A stretch of DNA of 64,000 nucleotides from Homalodisca vitripennis (Eukaryota; Arthropoda; Insecta; Hemiptera; Cicadellidae): the NCBI RefSeq assembly GCF_021130785.1, contig NW_025778826.1, positions 1 to 64,000 on the forward strand. Reading direction: 5' to 3'. A program made the position numbers and the translations under genes. Shown piece by piece: positions 13,419 to 24,108 of the stretch; the stretch's first letter is position 1, and each line of letters begins with the position of its first letter. The notes under the pieces are model-generated. The model had not been told where the DNA came from. It made no database searches and saw only the letters and a program-made list of their open reading frames with translations.

Positions 13419-14299
13419 GACCTGTTCTGTATAAAAAAAAAAACTTTGTAGCATCCCTAGCTTAAGGAACCACTTGCTGCCAAATTTAAAAGATAAGATA
13501 AAATCCAGGAAGTTTAACTGTTTGGTGAATTCTTAACGAATGTGTCAAGGGAAATAAAATATAGAAAAAGAATTTGTAAATAGACTTAGTATAAAGAAAT
13601 GAGACAAAGTTGATCCTGACTGTTTGGTAATATAGGAAACAAATATGAAAAGTTGTGTCTGTCTTTTGTATGTATGTCAAAATATTGAAGTTTGAATTTT
13701 GTGGATATATTTGAAGTGTTAAAATTCATGTAGATGTAAGATGTATAGGATGTTGTATGTAAATATGTATATTAAGAGTGATGAGTATTAATAAGAAATG
13801 TGAGACTTAGCTTCTCGTGAGGGGACGTTTCATTCCAAAGTATTCGATCCATATTGGTAACTTGTCCGCAAGTCTCAGGGGTATTTAATGGCAAAACACT
13901 ATACACAAAACACTGGTATGAATGCAAAAAAGAAGTATGAATGTGGCGCCTATATAAAAAAAACACTACACTACACTTGTTTACGATTTAATCGCCTTAA
14001 ATGCCCTTATTCTTGCAACGACCCGCAAATTCTAAAACGCTGCAACGTGCACTGCATGAAAATAGTTTGCCTAAATTGATTTTCTATTTTTGGTCCCTAA
14101 GCGAGCAGTCATAGAACTGCATTGGCATGCGATTCTAGCGGATTTCATAGGAAACTTTTTGAAACCCCGCGCTATTGTATTGTTATGGTTGAATTTGAAT
14201 TTATGTAATGAATAAAAGGTTGAATTAAGTTTGTTATTTAGAATATGTTTAAAGTAAAGCGACTAATTAGGTTGCGAAATCAAAAGAGGGGGGATATTC
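13419..14299 (+). other. 3' untranslated part of Ty3 element, with polypurine tract
   Basis: No coding sequence or envelope gene is visible. The purine run AAAAGAGGGGGGA at 14282-14294, a few bases before the 3' LTR, is the expected polypurine tract priming plus-strand synthesis. Confidence 0.75.
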
Positions 14300-15179
14300 T
14301 GTACCGTAAATTAGTTAATTAAATTTCATACAATGTAAATTTCGCAACCTAATCAGCCAGTATAATATAATATTATTTTACATCCAATGTTCCGGAACTA
14401 AATTATTGGGCGGAGTAACTCCCTAATTGGCACGCGTATGAATTTTTTCTTCTAACCCTTTGTAGCAGCCCAACTACGTAACCGATCAGACCTCGCGCGC
14501 TTTGTCCGTAAGTAAAATTTATCTTTTTCGTATTATTAAATTAGCCCTTTGATGCCAAACGTATAAAATGAATGTAACGTAAAGTAAAGATGTGAATAGT
14601 AAAGTAACTTACCCTTGAAGATCTTTTATTTGCTTGATGGAGATAGATAAAGGTTGTGGCGTCGTCCTTATGGCGACGAGCACGTTGTTGTAAATAGTAA
14701 TTTGTATCATTAAATGGCTAATACCGTCACGAATTTGTTTTAGGCGAGTTTACGTAAGCTGACGTATCTCACGTGTTGTTTGAATAGATGGCTACCATTT
14801 CCGAACTTCTACTCCTCTTCTAGAAATAACCGTTCTTAGACTACAGCTTCAATGTCTCGTGCCAAGACGCCGATACCCGGGTTGTAAGTCTACCTATTGT
14901 GAAGGGAAGTGAAATATTATTGTTTTGTAAAGTAAAACGTCGTACGCTTAATTCAATAGAACATTGGATATTTTAGGCCCACCTAGAAGATATACTTTTA
15001 GTTATTATATTCTAATTGGCAGCAACGTGGCAGTGCATAACTTTTCCTTTAACCATCCAAAAGTGGTGCTTTTAAGTTTTCGTAATTAAACTGAACTTAT
15101 AAGTAAACTTTGTATTTCTAGTATTTATTACTACGACCTCAGAAGTCACCACCCCCATGTGTTATCGTAATACGGTACA
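14300..15179 (+). repeat. 3' LTR of Ty3/Gypsy element
   Basis: 880 bp, matching 7706-8589. Differences are a few substitutions (for example ACTACC/ACTCCC) and about a dozen one-base length changes, largely in base runs. Followed by GAAT, the right target duplication. Confidence 0.92.
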
Positions 15180-18100
15180 GAATATTATTTAAGACAGTTT
15201 AATTTTAAATAATACAATATAAGAGATAACAGAAAAATTGAGTTGTATCTGTTACAACAAACTCTTAATATAATATAGTAACTTTTTTTAAGAATAAAAT
15301 TTGTTGTTAGTTGCGCTACTTCTGGAAGATAATCGATTGGGTTAAAAATATGAATATGAAGTGTTTTATATATATAATATTTTTCCCAATAAAGTCTTAA
15401 AACCGACCGTTATACGTTTAAATGATAGTTACCGTCAGACAAGAACAAAAATATATTGCAAGTTTCCAATTAAAATGATCTGAATATTGTTAATTGACGC
15501 TGACTAACACTTACTTAGGTATCTGTTAAATGATGAATGTGTCTAGCTAGGATAATATGATCTGAAAGTCTTTCGTTTCTTATTTGTAATCCATTTTGAT
15601 AACTTTCTAAGTCGGCTTGCTTCCACCAAAACTAGTGTGGCTACCGATCATTTCCTTTCTTAGAAAAGAATCTCGGGTCTATTTCCAGAAAGACCAGGTT
15701 GTTTATGTATTTAAATTTTGATCTCGGATCTTAAAATAATATGAGAATCAACGTGTGGTAGAACAATTATTACTTATATAGGCTAAAAGCGGGCTCATAT
15801 AATTAAAGGTCGAATCCTGCGTAAAAACTATTTCATAATCAATAATACGGCAAAGCAATCTTGTATTTTATTAAACATAATCAATGACATACACTGGAAT
15901 AACACAATATATTCGTCCCAACACAAGTGTAAAGGGCTGCAATGCCAAAAATGGTTTGTACTAACCTATCCTGCATAAACTTTATCCGCTCTGATACCAA
16001 TGGCACTATGTGAGTAAATTGTATAAAAAAACTTGTGAATGAAAGAAATGTGTGAAGCCTTTACGACAATACTACTTTATACCAATTCTGGTCATGTAAG
16101 AATCCAGAGTTTAAAAAAAATAATTGTAATTATTTTTAATGAATTATATCTAATTACATGTATGTTTAGCCTATGTACATTAATTTTCGTATTTGAAAAA
16201 TTCCATCTATTCAAAAGTGCTACAATTATTCTATAGAATGCCATTTTTAGTAAAATAAATTGCTAATTATTGTCCTTAAGCCTAAGAGCGAAGCGTATTG
16301 GACGTTTAATGTAACGTAAAATGTAAACATTTTCCCTCTTGTAATGCCTTGTAATTTTATGTGGAGTAATAAACAATTTTCTATATGCAGGAAACATAGC
16401 TTCCTAAACTTTAAATTAATCATTATAATTTTTTCATAGTACAAAATTTATTAAAACTTATTAAGAGGAGCTTCATTAGTTTTAAACCTCATCTCGTTGG
16501 AGTATATGCAATTACTTGCAAGAATATTACCGGCCACGATAAAGATGAGAGGTTAGTTGGAGTATGAGGCTTATACTATTTAGAAAAAGTTAAGAACAGC
16601 TTAAACTTGTAACAGTTTCGATGTATTTTATTATGTGTTGGCTATCAGATTTCCCAAGTTATTAACCTTTTAAACCCTTTAAAAACCTGTACGAAAACGT
16701 TTCAATCGATATTATGAATAATACTCACGCATAATAAAGCGAAATAAAGTTTTAATACTTTCATTAGTGTTAGCTTATCTTAAAGTACAAACAATGCTTA
16801 AAGATGATTTAATAATCTAAACAGGTTATTGTAGTAGCATTTCGTAGTTTGACCTTCACTATAAAATGCATAATACAAGACTACTTTTCGTAGATTGGTA
16901 CACGTACACTTATCAGATGTCAAACATTTTAAGAGAGTAGGTTAAAAAAACTTTTAGGATAAACCTGGGCCATAGAAGTCATTACAGGAAGCACCTACCT
17001 TGTCACTGGACAGGGAAATATATAGGGCCTGCTATACAAATACTATATTTATACAATAAAACGTCGCAACCAACTAAAAACGGTGAATAACTGTTGTTCC
17101 AAGGAAAAGTCTACTTAATAACTGGATAGTGTTAACTTGAAGAAAAAACTAAAATTATATTCAAGCTAACTATTAAAATATGGTATTAGAACAGCTTAAA
17201 GACGTTTTTGGTAATAGAAATGATGCCTCAACAATAATTAAAAATTGTAAACTTCTTTGTAACATAAAATCCATTACTGTATATCTAGTTATTGCAACTT
17301 TAGCCGCCTTTAACCGTCGAATTACGCAGGAACAGTTATCAATATGCATGAATTTATTTGTTAAAAATTACTTTTTTGATTTATTTTACAAAAATACATA
17401 TTATTATAGGGAAAACACTTTATGCAATTTTATTTAAGCATACAACATTTCCTTTTAAACATCTTTGTGTGTAAAATGTGGGACACGTAACGGCAGGGAC
17501 ATTTCCTTGATGACGTTACTCAGCGCGATGACGTCATTCACGTTAGAGATTTTATGGCGAGCAATTTTTCTTTCACTTTGTTGCTACTATTTGTACGGGA
17601 TTTTTCCAAGAAAACTAAAATATAAACTCAAGATTAAGTTATAGTACTAAAGTACTGATGACTTTTACAGTATCACAGTTTGAATCTACAACCCATTTAA
17701 AGCTAGATTTATGGAAATATTTATATTATTTTGACGTGTTTATATTAAAAATACAATAATCTTTCCGGTTGCAAACAATTTTTTTTTTATTTTCATATAC
17801 AAATTCCCTATTAAAATGTATTCATAGGTATTCCTTTTTTATCATATGAATAGTTTATAATTAAAACTTTGATAATGACGACAATAGTAATAATAAAACC
17901 TCATAAGCCCATAAGAAGTAAAACCTTCATTATTTTCATAAAATGTAAAACTTAGATAGGTTTGATATGTTTTTAGTCTTATTTATTGTATATAGCCTAT
18001 TTGATATTTACTCTTAAATTTAGAATTAGGGGAAAAAAACATTTTACAATGATTTAAAAAAAAAATATAATTTATTAATACATTTTGTATATTAAGAACC

Positions 18101-19279
18101 TGCTCATAAAGAATAAAGTAACTGTATAAATATGTATTTCTACTTGTTAATGTAATAGCAAAACGTACTTCAAACTATGATCATGATATAAACACATTTT
18201 TCGTATAACTACTAATAGCATAAAAATAACATTCTTAAGCTATTTAAAACAAATTATTGAAAAAATCAATAGAAATTGATTTTGCTGTTTGGAAGACCTA
18301 GTAATATTATATGTTCTGTAATCAACAACTCTAGTGTGTAAGAAGACTATTAAATAAGAATAGTATTACAAGCGTGTAAAAAATTGAAGTTGTGATATAA
18401 ACATTTAGCAAATTATCGTATAAAAATAAACAAAATACTATCAATATTCATTCATCTTTGAAACATGAAAAAGATTATCAGTATATTTATATCAAAGCCA
18501 CAACACACACACAGACAAATATATACGAAATATATATATATATATATATATAAAACAAATATATATATATATAATAAAACAAATATATATATAACAAATA
18601 TGTGTGTGTGTGTTTTTATATAACACTTTAACAGAAATTAGAGGTTAATGTTCACACTGATTATGGTTTAATACTGAAATACATTTTTTAAATCAAACTA
18701 TTTTCAAAAATTGTTTAAATAGTTCACCATATATACCCAATACCTTTATGTGAAATCGTAAAAGAATTCAATTGATACTATTGTCAGAGGTTTTTTTAGT
18801 TCGACCACAAGGTTCCATACAAAGATCCTACATGAATTGAATCATCCCTTTGCAGAAGTAATCTCAATATTGGGATTCTGTGAGTACTACTTTTCAAGCA
18901 TCCCTCTTTAGATTTATTTTCGTGCAAAGGGACAAATTTGCCAAAGGAATTTCGTTAACATTTATATTCGAGCACATGTTACCTGAAAAAGACCCAATAC
19001 TTTTTTAGTTAATTAGCTAAAATCATAAACGGGGTTTTTACAAAATCTTGATACAATAATTGATTAAAACTTTTATTTATTGGTAATGTTAACATCGTAT
19101 GAAAAAGGTGTACTGGAGCATTGCTAGTTAGAGGTTACTGCCCCTTCTTGTGACTACTTTCTTTGACGGGCCTAAACTTTTGCACGGTGAGGAAAACTTT
19201 CGTTGTGCATAATGCATGTTTGTGGTTTCCACATGCTTTCAAAGTAGAATGACAGCTTTAACCGAAACATATACAAACC

Positions 19280-19336
<57 letters not shown>
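19280..19336. repeat. (TA)n microsatellite
   Basis: About 28 uninterrupted TA units followed by CACATACA. It accounts for the Tyr/Ile repeat protein predicted on the minus strand, which is not a gene. Confidence 0.9.
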
Positions 19337-19342
<6 letters not shown>

Positions 19343-21183
19343 CATCTGATCTGAACTTACAAAAGTTGACGTCAGTGAAAAATCTTTAGTCGAGATTAAA
19401 AGGAAATATAAACCACAATAACATAATAACATACAACAATATATATAATAAGAAAAATATCAAAACACTTCTATAATCTTTTAATGTTTTTACAATGATT
19501 ACTTTACAATGTTTTCTAACTCTTCGATTAACTTACCTTCTAGTTTTTTTTTAGGTAATGACTAAGATATGGCATTCCTGATAATTCAGATTTTTCACAG
19601 ATTATGGAATTTTTAGGTTAGTGTCTTTAACCTCCAATTTAAGGATTGTCAAATTTTAAAAATCATTTTCAACTCTATATTGTCTTCAAACATGTTTGCA
19701 ATCTTTTAACTTCCTACAATCGTTATAAAAAGACTAAAACATAAGGAATAAGACTGGTTTGAGCACATCAAAAAACTAATCATTAATACATTCTTGACGC
19801 TCTTGTCTTGCTTATTTTATATTATTGGAGAGTTGGTTTCAATTAAAACACTAATCATTAATTCATTATTGACGTTAAAAACAAAATATCCTCTCATAAA
19901 AATTGTATTAATTTACTGCATCCTGTAAAAAACAGTATTTAATGCTCATCGGATTAGATATTGAATTTCAGAACGGTCTATCTCACTCCTTAATATTAGT
20001 AAGAAGAGATATTCCAGTTCACCACTAGTTTCGTCCTGAGAAGATTTAAAAACCAATTAAAAATAGATTGATTAGATTTTTTCTAGGCGTAGTGTAATTT
20101 ATTCCAGGAACAAAATTTGACTTTCTGTTTAACAATTATATTGGGCTTTATCATACATTCACTTAAAAATAAACTACGTAAAACCCGTTTTAAATATCAT
20201 TTTGCAGAAGAAACGCCAAAAAACACTAATTTAAGTTTTAACAGATAAAATAAATTTAACAATTTCAAAGGATAAAAACATTAGTACAGCAAGATATTTA
20301 TCAATAGATGCTGTGTTTGCAACATATTTAGCCAAATTTTATTGCATGATCTTTTCTAATTTTATTTATTATATATTCACAGTTTCATTTTTTATAAATA
20401 TACAATGGATATTAAGTACTTATTTCTTAAATACAACCTAGTAGTTAAAATGATACTAAAAAAATGTTGAAACTAATATAAACGATGGAAATGAAATTGA
20501 AGGAATATTTGTTACTTAATATATAAGTGAGTTATCATTGTAATATATGAAATGTTAAACATATTACTATAATATGAATAAACTAATATAAAATATTTTA
20601 TGTTATGGAATTGTGTTACTCATAATTTTACCAAATATGAAAAGTAATCATATCATAGTTGGCAAACATAATTTTTCAAGTACAAATTTACAGCCCTTAA
20701 TAAGAAGCAGTCAATTCTTTTGGTCAGTCCCGCGACTGCCTTTCCATTTCCAGGTCCAAGTGCCCATACTCATTTAGCCAACAATAGTTTTTTTTTTACA
20801 CTGTCGTATTTGTATTACTGTTAAATGCCAGTTATGGCGAAATCCAGTGAAGGGATTACTCCATTTGGCTTTCAGAAACTAATTAAGGAGAACCCTAATT
20901 TAAATAGACCTAAGGTATTATCCAGCAAGACATTGAATATTTTACAGCTTCAAGGAACAGCATGACCGGCCGATCTGCAATAGCAAAAAGTAGATCCAGG
21001 CTGTTTATTGTTAATTTACTAATTTGTACAATATACTAAATCACACAGTTTTTTTTACTATTGTAACTCCTGTAGTTTCTCATACTTTATAAAACCAAAC
21101 ATTATTTTACACTAAAATATTGATAAACTGATAAACGAAAATATCTCTTTTACTTTTTCATAGCCTTTTGAAATACTGACTCT

Positions 21184-21360
21184 GTTCGACGATCTGCAAG
21201 AATTTAATTCGTGGCGGATTCTCGCATCAGCCAATTTCTGAGCCTTCAGGCCGCGAGTACAAAGGGAGTGATTGAATTGACTTGCCCCGCTCTTGAATAG
21301 TTCCTTACTTTGTTCAGCTCTCATGATTTTATTACAAGGCTGACTGTAACACAACAGTTT
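21184..21360 (+). repeat. dispersed repeat family A, copy 2
   Basis: Diverged copy of 1757-1960 (shared CGACGATCT, GAATTTAATTCGTGG, GAGCCT.CAGGC). It lies about 240 bp upstream of the Penelope-like insertion and is apparently unrelated to it. Confidence 0.55.
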
Positions 21361-21651
21361 ATCTCTTCAGGATTTCCTTAACCATCTATCTACAATTCCA
21401 GCAAGTTCGGAATCTACATTTTAATGATAATTTTTTTTAACACAAATTGTTCACATATATCTAGTAAGCATACGTATCATGGAACTAACTTACGTAATAC
21501 ATAAAAGGGCATAGGGATATAAAAGAAAGAGAGCATAGATTCTGAATAAGAATATGTATTGCTTTTCTCTTTTGTGAAATGTTGATGAAGGTATAAATTA
21601 TCACTTGGATTCTTTGTTTAAAGGTTATTTTTGACGATGGAAGGATTGTGA

Positions 21652-22200
21652 AGGAAACAGGATTTTTCCGGACATTTGCCATCGTTCAGTGAAACAAGAA
21701 AACAGTAACACTACGTTTCGAGATCTGCAATCTGATCTCTTCTTCAGGTAAAGAACTAACCTAATACATAATTACAAACTAAGTTAAAATAAACAAATCT
21801 TACTAAAGCGTTGTGGCACGCCTAAGTCAGGAATCACAACCTACATGTTGTTGTCAACTTCACTAACACTAAAGACATGCACTTAATACAAAACTATACA
21901 AAACACTAATCATTAAAAGTAAACTACGGAAACAGGTCACAATGCGTCTTCACTCGTCTACTGACCACCTACGACTGACCAGAGGGACTAGCCGATGGCA
22001 ATCGTGACGGCTGGCTAAAACAAGATGGCGGAAATACAAGGGAAGGGGAACAGGAATGGGCCCTTTCGTTATTATTGGTTCACGCGAGATGAACTTCTTA
22101 AAACCATATTGTGACTCCGCATTGGTTTATTACAAATATCCGATCCGTTTGATACTTTTGGTTTTCTCTTTAGTTCATTTTTTAGAATTGGCAACCAAAC
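21652..22200 (-). repeat. left inverted arm of Penelope-like element
   Basis: Reverse complement of 23549-24098. Because the arm runs through the coding 3' end, its plus strand reads as a spurious N-terminal extension of the RT frame. Confidence 0.88.
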
Positions 22201-23678
22201 CTCTTCGGCCCATCATTAGTTCTCGTGATTCACCTTGCAGGGAATTGTCTAAAGTCCTCTTGGACATCTTAACGCCATTGGTAGGAAAAACTGACTCTTT
22301 CATCAAAAATTCCAGGGATTTCGTAGAGAAGTCAAAATCCTTAAAGTTGACTGAAACTGACAAACTGGTAAGTTTTGATGTCGAAAGTCTATTTACTAAT
22401 GTACCAGTTCCAGAAACTCTCGGAATTATTAAATCACGTCTCAAAGAAGACCAAACATTAAAGGATAGAACTAAACTTCCCGTGCCAGTAATTATGGAAC
22501 TGTTAGAACTATGCACTCAATGCAATTATTTTGAGTTAGAGGGTAAAATTTACCGTCAAGATGAGGGGATGGCAATGGGTTCTCCACTGTCTCCTATTTT
22601 CGCCAATATCTTTATGGAGGAATTCGAGCGAAAAGCTTTGGCTTCAGCTCAGTTCAAACCGAAGATTTGGTGGAGGTATGTGGATGATACCTTTGTTATT
22701 TTTTCTCATGGAGACATTGAATTAAATAATTTTTTGAATCACATTAATAGTATTTCTCCTTCCATCCGCCTCACAATGGAAGTGGAAGTCCAAAACAAGC
22801 TTCCCTTTTTGGATGTGTGTGTATTAAGAGATAGGGATGTCCTTAAGACAACTGTTTTTCGAAAGATAACACACACAGGAAAATATTTAAATTATCAATC
22901 CAACCATCAAAAATCTGTCAAAGAAGGAGTAGCCTACTCGTTGTTTGATAGAGCAAAGAGCTTGTGCTCAGATAAAGATGGACTAAAAGAAGAATTTAAG
23001 AAAATTGAATCGGATCTCAGAAGCAATGGATACCCTCAATTAGTAATTAATAAGTGCAAACGAACCAGAAGAATCATTCCTGAGTCAGAAAAACAGATTT
23101 GTGATAAATTTGCGTTTATGTCAATCCCTTATGTGCCGGGATTATCGGAGAAAATTAGAAGAGTAGGTAGAAAGTACAACATTAGAACCGCGTTTAAAAC
23201 ACACAACACTCTTAGACAAAGTCTCGTAAAAACAAAACCAAAAAATGGCACACAGGATTCCAAAAACTGTGTTTACAGTATAAAATGTAGCTGCAATAGG
23301 GAATACATAGGCGAGACAAAAAGACCACTAAACGTAAGGATAAAAGAACACAAAGAAAACACGAGAAAGGGTTTCACAGAAAAGTCAAAAATTGCACACC
23401 ATTGTTGGTCCGAAGACCATCATATGAATTGGGATGAAGCCCACATAATACATCGGGAACCACATTTCTTCAAAAGGAAATTAATTGAGGCAACATACAT
23501 TAAATTGGCAGACCAACCAATCAGTCAACCATCAGTCGAGATTAGGCCGCTTTGGTTGCCAATTCTAAAAAATGAACTAAAGAGAAAACCAAAAGTATCA
23601 AACGGATCGGATATTTGTAATAAACCAATGCGGAGTCACAATATGGTTTTAAGAAGTTCATCTCGCGTGAACCAATAA
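22056..23678 (+). CDS. Penelope-like reverse transcriptase with GIY-YIG endonuclease (N-terminally truncated)
   Basis: Single open frame of 540 codons. Residues 1 to about 49 are not native: they are the antisense of the gene's own C-terminal codons, created by the inverted left arm. True coding sequence starts near 22201, just before the RT block with RPIISSRDSPCREL. Further RT blocks follow: LVSFDVESLFTNVPV, GMAMGSPLSPIFANIFM, and the catalytic YVDD at 22677-22688. The C-terminal region has a GIY-YIG nuclease (VYSIKC near 23275 and YIGETKRPLNVRIKEHK near 23307), which nicks target DNA for priming. Full-length relatives carry more residues before the first block, so this copy is probably inactive despite its open frame. 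Confidence 0.88.
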   Translation: MGPFVIIGSREMNFLKPYCDSALVYYKYPIRLILLVFSLVHFLELATKPLRPIISSRDSPCRELSKVLLDILTPLVGKTDSFIKNSRDFVEKSKSLKLTETDKLVSFDVESLFTNVPVPETLGIIKSRLKEDQTLKDRTKLPVPVIMELLELCTQCNYFELEGKIYRQDEGMAMGSPLSPIFANIFMEEFERKALASAQFKPKIWWRYVDDTFVIFSHGDIELNNFLNHINSISPSIRLTMEVEVQNKLPFLDVCVLRDRDVLKTTVFRKITHTGKYLNYQSNHQKSVKEGVAYSLFDRAKSLCSDKDGLKEEFKKIESDLRSNGYPQLVINKCKRTRRIIPESEKQICDKFAFMSIPYVPGLSEKIRRVGRKYNIRTAFKTHNTLRQSLVKTKPKNGTQDSKNCVYSIKCSCNREYIGETKRPLNVRIKEHKENTRKGFTEKSKIAHHCWSEDHHMNWDEAHIIHREPHFFKRKLIEATYIKLADQPISQPSVEIRPLWLPILKNELKRKPKVSNGSDICNKPMRSHNMVLRSSSRVNQ

Positions 23679-24098
23679 TAACGAAAGGGCCCATTCCTGT
23701 TCCCCTTCCCTTGTATTTCCGCCATCTTGTTTTAGCCAGCCGTCACGATTGCCATTGGCTAGTCCCTCTGGTCAGTCGTAGGTGGTCAGTAGACGAGTGA
23801 AGACGCATTGTGACCTGTTTCCGTAGTTTACTTTTAATGATTAGTGTTTTGTATAGTTTTGTATTAAGTGCATGTCTTTAGTGTTAGTGAAGTTGACAAC
23901 AACATGTAGGTTGTGATTCCTGACTTAGGCGTGCCACAACGCTTTAGTAAGATTTGTTTATTTTAACTTAGTTTGTAATTATGTATTAGGTTAGTTCTTT
24001 ACCTGAAGAAGAGATCAGATTGCAGATCTCGAAACGTAGTGTTACTGTTTTCTTGTTTCACTGAACGATGGCAAATGTCCGGAAAAATCCTGTTTCCT
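23549..24098 (+). repeat. right arm / native 3' end of Penelope-like element
   Basis: Holds the last codons of the RT frame, then about 420 bp of 3' untranslated sequence ending CCTGTTTCCT. Contains a local hairpin GAGATC...GATCTC at about 24010-24030. Confidence 0.85.
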
Positions 24099-24108
24099 AT
24101 CACTTGGA

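Larger units (their letters stand above)
7706..15179 (+). mobile_element. complete Ty3/Gypsy LTR retrotransposon (7.5 kb)
   Basis: Two direct LTRs (7706-8589 and 14300-15179) begin TGTACCG and end CGGTACA, the TG...CA rule with a 7 bp inverted terminus. The 4 bp GAAT at 7702-7705 recurs at 15180-15183 as a target-site duplication. The interior encodes gag with a zinc knuckle, then protease, reverse transcriptase, RNase H and integrase; RT before INT is the Ty3/Gypsy order. No envelope gene is present: about 0.9 kb between integrase and the 3' LTR is non-coding. The LTRs are about 99% alike by substitution, with about a dozen indels mostly in base runs, so the insertion is fairly young. Confidence 0.93.
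15184..21598. other. no gene seen; AT-rich intergenic DNA
   Basis: No supported gene. A frame at 17180-17437 (85 codons) has no recognisable motif. TA-type microsatellites lie at about 18532-18598 and 19280-19336, and a dispersed repeat at 21184-21360. Confidence 0.6.
21610..24098 (+). mobile_element. Penelope-like element with inverted arms (5'-truncated plus inverted 3' end)
   Basis: Two ~550 bp arms, about 21652-22200 and 23549-24098, are near-perfect reverse complements; I saw one substitution. The right arm is the natural 3' end of the element, including the last ~45 codons of its protein. The left arm is an inverted copy of that end and replaces the front of the element. ATCACTTGGA at 21600-21609 recurs at 24099-24108 as a target duplication. 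A 42 bp stretch (21610-21651) lies between the left duplication and the left arm, like the one-sided extension known for Penelope termini. The near-identical arms point to recent insertion. Confidence 0.85.

Noticed and set aside
13419..14299. Envelope gene of an errantivirus-type Ty3 element
   Set aside because: No long frame, signal peptide or membrane segment between integrase and the 3' LTR.
24003..24040. Hammerhead-ribozyme-like core (CTGAAGA, GAGATC/GATCTC stem, GAAAC) in the Penelope-like 3' end
   Set aside because: One extra A sits between the core and stem II, and I could not find a stem I pairing around a plausible cleavage site. A covariance search with Rfam hammerhead models would decide.
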